A DNA stretch of 56,249 bases. It comes from Candidatus Melainabacteria bacterium GWF2_37_15. Its GTDB lineage: Bacteria > Cyanobacteriota > Vampirovibrionia > Gastranaerophilales > UBA9971. Shown here one piece after another: positions 27,432 through 35,917 of the stretch (position 1 is the first letter of the stretch; every line of letters begins with the position of its first letter). The stretch is taken from the NCBI GenBank assembly GCA_001784565.1, contig MFRL01000010.1:9276-65524 (forward strand). Direction: 5' to 3'. The notes beneath the pieces were generated by a model, which ran no database searches, was not told where the DNA came from, and saw only the letters and a list, made by a program, of their open reading frames with translations. The translations under genes and the position numbers were made by a program.

Positions 27432-27554
27432 ATGAAAAACCAAAATCAAAAACAAACCCAAAAACCAAAAATTATATCAATTCGTAAATCCTGCTCAGCA
27501 GACGGAACAGGCCTTTCTCACTACATTCTTATGGATAAAAAAGCAAAAAAATAA
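27432..27554 (+). CDS. 40-aa candidate RiPP precursor peptide
   Basis: A 40-residue peptide between mfd and a radical SAM gene. It begins MKNQNQKQTQKPKIISIRK, a polar leader-like stretch, and ends KSCSADGTGLSHYILMDKK followed by AKK, with a single cysteine and a central G-T-G. AGGAG lies six bases before its ATG (overlapping the mfd stop) and its TAA overlaps the ATG of the radical SAM gene as TAATG, so translation is coupled. Short leader-plus-core genes placed next to a SPASM-type radical SAM enzyme are typical of RiPP precursors. The pair may match the CbpA/CbpB type annotated in databases, but that is memory only. No modification can be read from the sequence. Confidence 0.75.
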   Translation: MKNQNQKQTQKPKIISIRKSCSADGTGLSHYILMDKKAKK

Positions 27555-28891
27555 TGTTTAGCACTTTTGATATAAAACACCCCGATTATGTGGCACTTAT
27601 AGAGCCTGATAATGCCTTCTGGGCATTGGTTGAAAAAAACTCAGCAATTAATGATAAGTTTGTTAATGCTTATAAAAACAAAGCTGAAAAATTTTCCGAC
27701 GAAATGCAGAAACTGCGCTTCGGCCTTGCATTGAATGCTGTGTATATAAACCCTACCTCAAGATGCAACCTTAATTGCGTTTATTGTTATATTCCGCAGG
27801 AAATGCGCAAACATGGAGACGATATGTCCAGGGATGCGCTTTTTGAAGCTTTAGAAAAACTGTCAGGCTATTTTAAACAGGTAATGCCTGAAAACAGGCT
27901 CCCCCAGATCATCTTTCACGGTGCTGAACCCCTGCTGGTAAAAGAGGTAATATTCCCTGCCATTGAAAAATTTCAGGACAGATTCCGCTTCGGAGTCCAG
28001 ACAAACGGCGTATTGCTTGACGATGAGGCAATCGAATTTTTAACTGTTAATGGTGTAGGTATTGGCTTATCTTTAGATGCACCAATTAAGCAGATTGCGG
28101 ATAAAACTAGAAAAACCTGGGGTGGAGACAGTGTTTTTGAGAATACTATTAAAACAATACATAAGCTCAAAGGTTATGACGGCTATAACGTAATCACAAC
28201 CGTCACAAAGGAAAACATGCACTGCCTGTGTGACATGATTGATTTTTTTCATGAGCTGGAAATCCCCGCTGTAATGCTTAACATGGTGCGCTGTACCCTG
28301 CCGGGCGCACGAGAAGTGAAGCCTGATGATTATGAGGTTGCGCAGCATTTTATAAAAGCATTGGATAGAACGCATGAACTTTATAAAAAAACAGGCCGGA
28401 AGATTGTTGTTGCTAACTTTGCAAACATCCTTGTAAGCATAATGGCGCCAATGGCTAGGCGTTTAATGTGTGATATCTCGCCATGCGGCGGTGGGCGGGT
28501 ATTTTTCGCGCTTGCTCCTGATGGGGGGATGTTCCCTTGTAGTGAATTCATCGGCTTGCCTGACTTCAAGGGCGGTAACCTTTTCAGGGACGATATTAAC
28601 ACAGTCCTGCAAAGTGAATCTTTTAAGAAAGTTACCGACCGTAAAATAGAAGACATTAAACCCTGCGATAAATGCGCAATCAGGCATTTCTGCGGTGCGC
28701 CGTGCCCGGCAGAAGCCTACGAAATGAACGGCGGGATGAACAAGATTGGAGCATTCTGCGAGTTTTATGAAGAGCAGGTGCGGTATGCTTTTAGGCTTAT
28801 AGCAGATAATATTGTCGAAGATTACCTGTGGAGCGAATGGGACAAGGATACAGTCACACTGTTTGAGGCTTCTGCTTTAAACCGACTATAG
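27554..28891 (+). CDS. Radical SAM/SPASM peptide-modifying enzyme
   Basis: A 445-residue radical SAM enzyme. The 4Fe-4S SAM-binding motif is SRCNLNCVYCY (Cys71, Cys75, Cys78), followed by the barrel landmarks FHGAEPLL (GGEP-like), VQTNGVLL and GLSLDAP. The C-terminal SPASM cluster region has CSEFIGLPDFKGGNLF and CDKCAIRHFCGAPCPAEAY and a last CEFY. SPASM proteins mostly modify peptides (thioether, C-C crosslinks, epimerisation). The upstream 40-aa gene, coupled by TAATG, is its likely substrate. The last 38 bases overlap the convergent glycosyltransferase. No transporter, protease or leader-binding PqqD gene is adjacent. Confidence 0.85.
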   Translation: MFSTFDIKHPDYVALIEPDNAFWALVEKNSAINDKFVNAYKNKAEKFSDEMQKLRFGLALNAVYINPTSRCNLNCVYCYIPQEMRKHGDDMSRDALFEALEKLSGYFKQVMPENRLPQIIFHGAEPLLVKEVIFPAIEKFQDRFRFGVQTNGVLLDDEAIEFLTVNGVGIGLSLDAPIKQIADKTRKTWGGDSVFENTIKTIHKLKGYDGYNVITTVTKENMHCLCDMIDFFHELEIPAVMLNMVRCTLPGAREVKPDDYEVAQHFIKALDRTHELYKKTGRKIVVANFANILVSIMAPMARRLMCDISPCGGGRVFFALAPDGGMFPCSEFIGLPDFKGGNLFRDDINTVLQSESFKKVTDRKIEDIKPCDKCAIRHFCGAPCPAEAYEMNGGMNKIGAFCEFYEEQVRYAFRLIADNIVEDYLWSEWDKDTVTLFEASALNRL

Positions 28892-29930
28892 ATATCTTAG
28901 GTGGCCCTATGAGCTTATAATAAGCTTTAATGTAGCTGTCCACCATTTTTTTTCCTGAAAAATTATCTTCCACATGCTTCCTGCAGGCTGAACGATTAAT
29001 TTTATCAATATCATCAACTCTTTTAATCAGGTCATCAATATTATTTTCCACATATCCTGTAACACCGTGTTTTACTACTTCCGGGATAGAACCCTGATTC
29101 AAGGCAAGGACAGGGGTTCCGCAGGCCATGGATTCCGCCATTGTTAACCCGAAAGGTTCCGGCCATGTTACAGCATGGATTAATGCATGAGCATTCTTAA
29201 GCAGGTCAACTTTGGCTTTATGTCCTACTTCTCCTATGTATACTATTTTTTCATTATCAATGAGGTGTTTAACTTCACTTTCGTAGTATTCCCTGTCATT
29301 TACATCTATTTTTGCAGCAATAATAAGCTTCCAGCCGGTCTGTTTTGCTAATTTGATTGCCAAATGTACACCTTTTTCCCTGGAAATCCTTCCTAAATAG
29401 GTCAGGTAAGGTTCTTTAAGATTTGGTTTTTCCTGAAATTCAAATTGGTCAACATTGATACCGTTATAAACAGTAGAAATATAGTTTAATTCTTTATTCC
29501 CATTTCGCTGGGAATTGCTAATGGAAATATAGGGTAAATTTTTAAAGATTTTGTAGGCATTGACTTCTTCATTTACAACAAAAGCGCCGTGCAGGGTATT
29601 TATCATAGGCGCCTTCAAGAGTTTATGAAAGGGGAGCATCGCTAAACCGCAGTGATTATGTATTATGTCAAATTCGCCTGAAATTTCCATAACTTTGGCT
29701 GCGCTGATATTTTCAAAAAATGTGGGCATTAATGTTTTTGATTCTCTTAAGCTTTTTTGAACGGTATATTCCAACTTTGCAGAGGTATTTGAAGTTTTAG
29801 AAGCAATAAGAGTGACGTAATGGCCTCTTTTAGTTAGTTCTTCACATAAAATATGGACGATTAATTCCGTGCCTCCGTATGTTTTAGGCGGCACATCCTC
29901 CCACAGCGGGGATATTTGCAATATTTTCAT
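28854..29930 (-). CDS. GT4 family glycosyltransferase
   Basis: A 358-residue GT-B glycosyltransferase. The N-terminal LQISPLWEDVPPKTYGGTE loop binds the acceptor side, and the C-terminal half has the donor domain: TYLGRISREKGVHLAIKLA and TWPEPFGLTMAESMACGTPVLAL with the E-x7-E type glutamates. Relatives transfer sugars to lipids or polysaccharides. It has no membrane segment. It is the last gene of a minus-strand set after the HD-GYP gene, with about 80 bases between. The sugar specificity is unknown. Confidence 0.88.
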   Translation of the reverse strand: MKILQISPLWEDVPPKTYGGTELIVHILCEELTKRGHYVTLIASKTSNTSAKLEYTVQKSLRESKTLMPTFFENISAAKVMEISGEFDIIHNHCGLAMLPFHKLLKAPMINTLHGAFVVNEEVNAYKIFKNLPYISISNSQRNGNKELNYISTVYNGINVDQFEFQEKPNLKEPYLTYLGRISREKGVHLAIKLAKQTGWKLIIAAKIDVNDREYYESEVKHLIDNEKIVYIGEVGHKAKVDLLKNAHALIHAVTWPEPFGLTMAESMACGTPVLALNQGSIPEVVKHGVTGYVENNIDDLIKRVDDIDKINRSACRKHVEDNFSGKKMVDSYIKAYYKLIGPPKISIVGLKQKPQTV

Positions 29931-30009
29931 TACTTAAATCCTGATTTTACTGGCGTTGTTGGTATTTTTTAAGAATTTTTATGTAATGTCAATTGTTCGA
30001 CTGTCTAAA

Positions 30010-30978
30010 TTAGAGAAGGTGTACGGTTTCTGATTTAATAACAGCCATATACACAAATTTATTTAGTATTTTAGAATTAAATGATGAAGCTTCTTCTGTA
30101 AGTAATATTCTCATCGCTTCAATAGATTCTACAGGGCCTCTATATACCTTTTCTGATACCAGTGCATCATATACGTCAGCCACTGCAACAATTTGTGAAA
30201 ATTCTGATATCTGATTTCCTTTTAAGCCATAAGGATAGCCGTGCCCTTCCCATCTTTCATGGTGAGATAGTGCAACTTTTCCTACTGCATCGGGCAGGTT
30301 TAATGTTTTAATAATAAATTCGTATCCATATTCCACGTGTTTTTTTATTGTCTGCATTTCATCAGGTGTAAGGCTTCCCGGCTTATAGAGAATTTCTCTG
30401 GGAATCTGCATTTTCCCTACATCGTGCAGAAGTGCTGAAAAAACTAAATCTTTAAGTTTACTTTCACTGAATCCCAGTTCTTTTCCAATTATTGCGCTTA
30501 TTATAGCAACGTTAATATTATGAGAAAAAGTATAATAATCATGTATTCTGAGTTCATTTAAATTATTTATTTTTTCAAGTTTATTGGATACCTCATCCAG
30601 TATAATTTCCGTTGCTTCAATACAAGTTTGAATTTTTACAGGTGTTTTTTCTACTGCACACTGTAAAACATCTTTAACCCCTTTGATGAGATTTTCCTTT
30701 TTGTCTTCATCGATTATAGATTTGAATTCCGATGGCTGAGGCTTTTTTTCTAAAATCTCGTAGTCTTTTCCAATTATCAATTTTTGTGACTCAATCGGAG
30801 AAGCTGGTAAAACCAGATGCTCTTCATCACGCTTAAAAATTTTGCTGTGAGTGAGCATCATAAATATTTCAGGCGTAAATTCAGTTCCTTTATTATAAAT
30901 TATTGAACCTTCTTCATTGTAAAGATCGCAATCAAGTTTTTTTAAACCCACCAATTCTAAAGCTATAACGCGTCTCAT
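30010..30978 (-). CDS. HD-GYP domain protein, putative c-di-GMP phosphodiesterase
   Basis: A 322-residue protein whose C-terminal half is an HD-GYP domain: ALLHDVGKMQIP near residue 190 and HHERWEGHGYPYGLKG near 240 give the HD and GYP signatures. The N-terminal 100 residues have no recognised domain. HD-GYP enzymes hydrolyse cyclic di-GMP and act in motility/biofilm control. No GGDEF cyclase gene is in this window. A second HD-GYP gene lies at 51479-52510. Confidence 0.88.
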   Translation of the reverse strand: MRRVIALELVGLKKLDCDLYNEEGSIIYNKGTEFTPEIFMMLTHSKIFKRDEEHLVLPASPIESQKLIIGKDYEILEKKPQPSEFKSIIDEDKKENLIKGVKDVLQCAVEKTPVKIQTCIEATEIILDEVSNKLEKINNLNELRIHDYYTFSHNINVAIISAIIGKELGFSESKLKDLVFSALLHDVGKMQIPREILYKPGSLTPDEMQTIKKHVEYGYEFIIKTLNLPDAVGKVALSHHERWEGHGYPYGLKGNQISEFSQIVAVADVYDALVSEKVYRGPVESIEAMRILLTEEASSFNSKILNKFVYMAVIKSETVHLL

Positions 30979-31045
30979 TTAATTTGCCTTTATATTTATC
31001 TTTTAATATTAATACTAAAAAAATATTTTTCAATTTTCCTTTAAA

Positions 31046-32644
31046 TTAATTTAATATAAACTTATTTTGCGGGGTCTCTTTATATAGAAGTAATCCATAT
31101 TCCAGACTATCTACTATGGCAAGATATGTAGCTTCAATGATGTTTCTGCTTACACCAACCGTGTCCCATCTCTCAAATCCATCTGTTGTTTCTACATGAA
31201 CACGAGTTTTTGCGCCTGTTCCATCAGTCCCGTCCAAAATTCTTACTTTAAAGTCAGATAACTTAAACTTTTCCATTGTCGGATAAAATGGTTTAAGTGC
31301 AAGTCTTAAAGCTCTATCTACGGCATGCCCCGGTCCTTCGCCTTCTGACACTGTATGTAAAATTTCATTTCCTACTTTTATTTTTACTGAAGCTTCTGTA
31401 TTAAGATAACCCGTACCTCTAGTATCGGTCAGCACAGTAAAGCCTTTAAGTTCAAAATATTTTGGCTTAATATTTAAAACATCTTTAAGCATAAGCTCGA
31501 AGGAAGCGTCAGCGTTCTCAAATGTAAAGCCTTGCCACTCAAGGTTTTTAATTCTTTCAAGGATTTTTCTTATATCATCATTGGTAAGGTCGATCCCCAG
31601 ATTCATTCTGGAAATTTTTTCTTTTATAGAAGCCAGTCCTGACTGGTCGCTTATAAGTATTCTTCTCTCATTGCCTACTGTTTCAGGATTTATATGCTCA
31701 TAAGTGCTTGACTGCTTCATAACTCCGCTGGCATGAACACCTGCTTTATGAGTAAAAGCGCTGCTCCCTGTGTATGGGGCAAAATTATTTGACTTTTTGT
31801 TGGCAATCTCGCTTATTTGTCTTGAAACCGCAACAATCTTTGTTAAATTTTCGCCTAAAACGTTAATCCCCAATTTTAGTTGCAGCGCAGGAATTATTGA
31901 ACATAGGTTAGCATTTCCGCATCTTTCGCCATAGCCGTTAAACGTTCCCTGAACTTGATTTGCGCCTGCCTGGACAGCTATTATGGTATTAGCCACAGCC
32001 ATATCGCCGTCATTATGGGCATGTATGCCTAATACTGCATCTGGTAAATGTTTCGCTACTATTTCTGTTATTTCTTTAATTTCAGAGGAAAGACATCCGC
32101 CGTTTGTATCACATAGGATAATCCTTTCTGCTCCTGCTTGATGAGCAGCAGAAAGTGCTTTTAAAGCGTAATCAGGGTTCTTTTTATACCCGTCGTAAAA
32201 ATGTTCAGCGTCAAAGAATACTCTTTTACCGCAATTTTTCAGGTATGTAATGCTATCAGCAATCATACTGAGGTTTTCTTCAAGAGTAGTGCATAGTGCA
32301 TGCTCCACATGAAAGTCCCAGGTTTTACCGAATATGGTAATAATTTCTGTACCTGCCTGCAGCAGTTCGCTAAGCACTTTGTCATCTTCTGCTTTGCCGT
32401 TGGCTTTTCGGGTACAGCCAAAAGCTGTTATTTTCGCATGTTTTAATTCCAGACTTTTTGCCTGTTCAAACACTTCAATATCTTTGGGGTTTGCACCCGG
32501 CCAGCCGGCTTCGATATAGTCTACGCCAAGGTTATCAAGCAGTTTAATTATTTTAAGCTTATCATTGGCTGAAAAGTTTATGCCTTCTGCCTGCGCCCCG
32601 TCACGGAGAGTTGTGTCATATATTTCGATTTTATGTGTGGTCAT
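31046..32644 (-). CDS. cimA: Citramalate synthase
   Basis: A 532-residue HMGL-type enzyme condensing pyruvate with acetyl-CoA to (R)-citramalate, the first step of threonine-independent isoleucine synthesis. Catalytic region YDTTLRDGAQAEGINFS at residues 8-24, the IFGKTWDFHVEHAL segment near 105, GIHAHNDGDMAVAN and the C-terminal regulatory LeuA dimer domain (about 400-525) are present; length and the KTWDFHV motif match CimA more than LeuA. Its GAAGGG ribosome site lies in the end of the upstream 40-aa gene, and ilvN is farther upstream in the same direction, so it closes the branched-chain operon. Confidence 0.9.
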   Translation of the reverse strand: MTTHKIEIYDTTLRDGAQAEGINFSANDKLKIIKLLDNLGVDYIEAGWPGANPKDIEVFEQAKSLELKHAKITAFGCTRKANGKAEDDKVLSELLQAGTEIITIFGKTWDFHVEHALCTTLEENLSMIADSITYLKNCGKRVFFDAEHFYDGYKKNPDYALKALSAAHQAGAERIILCDTNGGCLSSEIKEITEIVAKHLPDAVLGIHAHNDGDMAVANTIIAVQAGANQVQGTFNGYGERCGNANLCSIIPALQLKLGINVLGENLTKIVAVSRQISEIANKKSNNFAPYTGSSAFTHKAGVHASGVMKQSSTYEHINPETVGNERRILISDQSGLASIKEKISRMNLGIDLTNDDIRKILERIKNLEWQGFTFENADASFELMLKDVLNIKPKYFELKGFTVLTDTRGTGYLNTEASVKIKVGNEILHTVSEGEGPGHAVDRALRLALKPFYPTMEKFKLSDFKVRILDGTDGTGAKTRVHVETTDGFERWDTVGVSRNIIEATYLAIVDSLEYGLLLYKETPQNKFILN

Positions 32645-32650
32645 TATTAA

Positions 32651-32773
32651 CTACCCTTCAGAATCTTTTGTTGTTTTATCCATTTCAAAAGCAAATTTAA
32701 ATAAATAATAAGATACTGCAAGAATTCCTATAGTTATTAAAATAGACATGTATAAAGTAAATGAATTATCCAT
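32651..32773 (-). CDS. 40-aa single-pass membrane peptide
   Basis: A 40-residue peptide, MDNSFTLYMSILITIGILAV then SYYLFKFAFEMDKTTKDSEG, with one transmembrane helix (residues about 8-29) and a charged tail. AAGGA sits seven bases before the ATG. It lies between ilvN and cimA and its 3' end carries the cimA ribosome site, so it may be coupled to cimA translation. No homologue recognised; it could be a real small membrane protein or a leader. Confidence 0.5.
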   Translation of the reverse strand: MDNSFTLYMSILITIGILAVSYYLFKFAFEMDKTTKDSEG

Positions 32774-32787
32774 TATTATTCCTTATT

Positions 32788-32880
32788 GTCACCCTGAACT
32801 TGTTTCAGGGTCTTACCAAGTTTCAATTGTAAGCTTTTTATAGATAGTTTGCAAGATTCTGAAACAAGTTCAGAATGACG
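32788..32880. repeat. Palindromic CTGAACTTGTTTCAG repeat element
   Basis: GTCACCCTGAACTTGTTTCA then GGGTCTT at the left and AAGATTCTGAAACAAGTTCA then GAATGAC at the right form a 93-base imperfect inverted repeat between the 40-aa membrane gene and ilvN. The ends resemble the ends of the GTCATTGCGAG elements. It may fold in the polycistronic message and separate the two halves of the ilv operon. Confidence 0.75.
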
Positions 32881-32886
32881 TTTTCT

Positions 32887-33405
32887 TTACCCTGCAACGG
32901 AAACCGAGTTGTAATTATTTACATTAAACTGCATTTCCCTTGATATGGCTACCTTGCCGGAACGCACAAGCTCACGGATCCCCAGCGGCCTCAACAATTC
33001 TATTAATGACTTTATTTTCGTATCATCACCCATTGCTTCAATAGTGTATGTCTTGACTGATACATCAACTATCTTCGCGTCAAATATTTCCGCAATACGC
33101 AGGATTTCCGAGCGAGCCTCATCTTTTGCATTGACTTTGATAAGGATTAATTCCCTCTCAATACTGTTCTCGCCGGTTATATCCACAACTTTTAGGGTAT
33201 TTACCAGCCGGTTGAGCTGTTTGCATATTTGTTCTATCACTCCATCGTCGCCTGTCGTTACGATAGTAACCCTTGAAAAGGCCTGATCCTGTGTGGGTGC
33301 AACAGTAAGACTCTCTATGTTGAATCCTCTGCCGCTGAACAGTCCGGCTATTCTGCTGAGTACGCCTGCTTCGTTTTGTACAAGAACTGATAATGTATGT
33401 TTCAT
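32887..33405 (-). CDS. ilvN: Acetolactate synthase small (regulatory) subunit
   Basis: A 172-residue regulatory subunit that binds IlvB and mediates valine feedback. The N-terminal ACT domain is HTLSVLVQNEAGVLSRIAG then LFSGRGFNIESLTVAPTQD (residues 3-40), with RELILIKVNAK and the second domain (FDAKIVDVSVKTYTIEAMG). The start ATG overlaps the stop of hepT as TAATG (33403-33407), so the small subunit is translated in continuity with the toxin-antitoxin genes. The symbol ilvH is equally used for this family. Confidence 0.95.
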   Translation of the reverse strand: MKHTLSVLVQNEAGVLSRIAGLFSGRGFNIESLTVAPTQDQAFSRVTIVTTGDDGVIEQICKQLNRLVNTLKVVDITGENSIERELILIKVNAKDEARSEILRIAEIFDAKIVDVSVKTYTIEAMGDDTKIKSLIELLRPLGIRELVRSGKVAISREMQFNVNNYNSVSVAG

Positions 33406-33770
33406 TATTGTTTTTCCTTTTCGTATAATTTTTTAAGTATTTCTTCTAAAGGTTTAACTAAAAGGGCAACATCTTTTTTGCCTGCGCCCCAAAGTGTCGT
33501 TAGATCAACTCTTTCATAACAATGAATAATAATGTTTCTCATTCCGATAATATTTCGCCATGGAATTTCAGGATATTTTTCTTGGATTTCTTTAGGTATT
33601 TTGTTTGCAGCTTCACCCAGGATTTCAAAAAGTCTTTCTATTGCTCGATATCTTAACATATCATCTTTAAAATCGTTAAAAGTTATATTATTTATTACTG
33701 CTTGAATATCCATACAAGCTTGAAGCATATCCTCAAAAGAGTCTATGTAATTTTTTTCAAACATAAACAA
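33405..33770 (-). CDS. hepT: HepT-type HEPN ribonuclease toxin
   Basis: A 121-residue HEPN-domain protein (DUF86). The catalytic R-x4-H with its following tyrosine is GMRNIIIHCYERVDL, Arg78 to His83 and Tyr85; the preceding LGEAANKIPKEIQEKYPEIPWRNI is typical of HepT. HepT is an RNase toxin inactivated by AMPylation of the tyrosine by MntA. It overlaps mntA by 14 bases upstream and ends TAATG into ilvN. Confidence 0.9.
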   Translation of the reverse strand: MFMFEKNYIDSFEDMLQACMDIQAVINNITFNDFKDDMLRYRAIERLFEILGEAANKIPKEIQEKYPEIPWRNIIGMRNIIIHCYERVDLTTLWGAGKKDVALLVKPLEEILKKLYEKEKQ

Positions 33771-34050
33771 CCTCAGATAAAATATGTTTCCCGGTGCGTT
33801 TTTTTAAAGAATTTTTCATAATAATATCAACTTTTTTACCAAAAATTTCAGAAAGCATATATTGTAGCCCACCTAGAGTAAAAAGGCTGGTGTCGGGTTT
33901 GTAATTAACTAAAATGTCAATATCACTATCAGGTTTTTGCTCATTACGAATATATGAGCCAAATAAGCCTATTTCCGTTACATTATAATCTTTTTCAAGA
34001 AGGGGCTTTAATTCTTTTAATTTATCTAAAATTTCATCTTTAGAATTCAT
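33757..34050 (-). CDS. mntA: MntA-type nucleotidyltransferase antitoxin
   Basis: A 97-residue minimal nucleotidyltransferase. The signature GSYIRNEQKPDSDIDILV (G31-S32 and Asp43, Asp45) matches the GS-x10-D-x-D motif of MNT antitoxins, which AMPylate HepT. It starts TAATG at the ilvB stop (34048-34052) and overlaps hepT by 14 bases. The gene pair therefore is embedded, not appended, within the ilv operon. The pair could be functional or a domesticated remnant; both catalytic motifs are intact. Confidence 0.9.
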   Translation of the reverse strand: MNSKDEILDKLKELKPLLEKDYNVTEIGLFGSYIRNEQKPDSDIDILVNYKPDTSLFTLGGLQYMLSEIFGKKVDIIMKNSLKKRTGKHILSEVVYV

Positions 34051-35798
34051 TACGAATATTCTCCCTGTATCTCTTCACAACCCTCTTTGCCCATAAGTAC
34101 GTTGCATATAGGCTCACCAGCCAGCACCCACGGGAACACCGCTTCCATGGAATCAACTATAAAATCAACAAATACAGGCCCGTCGGTCTCAAGCGCCCGA
34201 TTTACAGCAGCTTCAATTTCTTCTTCTTTGGTTACCCTGATACCTGTAGCTCCATAGGCTTCCGCGAGTTTTACATAATCCGGGCTTTCTATGTGGGTAT
34301 GCGAATAATGCTTGTCAAACAGCCTTTCCTGCCACTGCCGCACCATTCCAAGGTAGCCGTTATTTATAATAAATACCTTAACACCGATATTATTCTGCAT
34401 GCAGGTGCCTAATTCCTGGATATTCATTTGGATACTTCCATCACCCGCAATGTTTATAACAGGTTTATCAGGGCATGCAACTTTTGCGCCCACAGCAGCA
34501 GGGAAACCAAACCCCATAGTGCCTAGGCCGCCGGATGTTACGAACCTTCTTGGCTTGTCGAACTTGTATATAAGTCCTGTCCACATCTGGTGCTGGCCTA
34601 CTTCTGTGCATATTATCGCATCTTTATCTTTTGTGAGTTCGTAAATCCTTTCAATTACGGTTTGAGGGTTCATTTTCTCAGTTTTTACTGGCGATTTTAC
34701 TCTTTTTTGTTTCCATATATTTATCTGGTGTAGCCATTCAGCTTTTTTATCTGCTTTTTTCTGTATTTCTTCAGTGTTTATAATATTAAGCATATCAGCA
34801 ATGACCCGCTTCGCATCACCAACTATAGGTATATCAACAGGAACATTTTTACTGATTGAGCATGGGTCAATATCTATATGAATAACTTTAGCGTCAGCGC
34901 AGAATTTGCTTAATTTTCCTGTTACTCTGTCGCTGAAACGCGCGCCTACGGCTAACAGAACATCACAGTTTGCGGTCGCCAGGTTTGCCCAGTAGTTTCC
35001 GTGCATCCCTACAAGCCCAAGAGAAAGCTCATCAGTCCCCGGGTATCCACCAGTGCCCATAAGGGTATTTGCAACCGGTATATTAAGCGCTTTTGCAAGT
35101 TTTATAAGTTCTTCTGATGCGTCTGCCGCGATAACTCCGCCTCCGCACATTATTAATGGCCTTTCTGCCTTGCAAAGGAGGTTTAAAGCTTTTGCTACCT
35201 GGAGCGGATGGCCGTTATAGTTTGGGTTATATCCGGGAAGTTTAACTTTTTCAGGATATATAAACTCCGCTTTATTGGTTAAAATATCTTTTGGCATGTC
35301 AACTACTACAGGCCCGGGTTTTCCTGTCATGGCAATATGAAAAGCCTCTTTAATAACTCTTGGCAGGTCTTTTGTGTCTTTTACAAGATAGTTATGTTTA
35401 CAGCATGGCATTGTTATACCAACAACATCCGCTTCCTGGAAAGCATCGCCTCCTATGAGCGTAGATGCTACCTGGCCTGTAAAAACCACCAGAGGATAAC
35501 CGTCATAATAAGCATTTGCAAGTCCGGTAATTGTGTTACATGCGCCCGGTCCTGAAGTAACTAACGCTACGCCGGGTCTGCCTGTTACTCTTGTATATCC
35601 CTCTGCGGCATGGATTGCGCCCTGTTCATGCCTTACCAGATAATGCTTTATTTCTTCGCATTTATATAGTTCATCATAAATATGCAGTATTACGCCGCCC
35701 GGGTAGCCAAATAGTACATCAACACCCTCAGCTTTTAGGCATTCAATAAAAATTTGGGCCCCTGTAAGCGTTTTGATCTCAGTTTTTACTTTTGTCAT
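34050..35798 (-). CDS. ilvB: Acetolactate synthase large (catalytic) subunit
   Basis: A 582-residue ThDP-dependent enzyme. The catalytic glutamate is in LVRHEQGAIHAAEGYTRVTG near residue 57, followed by VTSGPGACNTITGLANAY; the FAD-dependent middle domain is about 200-340; the ThDP-Mg site is INIAGDGSIQMNIQELGT followed by NNGYLGMVRQWQ. It forms acetolactate or acetohydroxybutyrate for valine, leucine and isoleucine. First gene of the operon ilvB-mntA-hepT-ilvN-(small ORF)-cimA; upstream is the 317-base space that also serves the divergent RHH gene. Confidence 0.96.
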   Translation of the reverse strand: MTKVKTEIKTLTGAQIFIECLKAEGVDVLFGYPGGVILHIYDELYKCEEIKHYLVRHEQGAIHAAEGYTRVTGRPGVALVTSGPGACNTITGLANAYYDGYPLVVFTGQVASTLIGGDAFQEADVVGITMPCCKHNYLVKDTKDLPRVIKEAFHIAMTGKPGPVVVDMPKDILTNKAEFIYPEKVKLPGYNPNYNGHPLQVAKALNLLCKAERPLIMCGGGVIAADASEELIKLAKALNIPVANTLMGTGGYPGTDELSLGLVGMHGNYWANLATANCDVLLAVGARFSDRVTGKLSKFCADAKVIHIDIDPCSISKNVPVDIPIVGDAKRVIADMLNIINTEEIQKKADKKAEWLHQINIWKQKRVKSPVKTEKMNPQTVIERIYELTKDKDAIICTEVGQHQMWTGLIYKFDKPRRFVTSGGLGTMGFGFPAAVGAKVACPDKPVINIAGDGSIQMNIQELGTCMQNNIGVKVFIINNGYLGMVRQWQERLFDKHYSHTHIESPDYVKLAEAYGATGIRVTKEEEIEAAVNRALETDGPVFVDFIVDSMEAVFPWVLAGEPICNVLMGKEGCEEIQGEYS

Positions 35799-35917
35799 TA
35801 TTCCACCTGATTAATATATTCACTTATTTAATATTTCATTATATCTAAATAACCTTCGAATTGTATACCAATGTAAAGTTTTAGCAAAAATTATGGTTAA
35901 AAAAGGAAATTTTTCTC

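Noticed and set aside
27432-27554. Chance open frame rather than a peptide gene
   Set aside because: Strong ribosome site, exact TAATG coupling and leader/core-like composition next to a SPASM enzyme argue for a real gene, so this alternative was not adopted.
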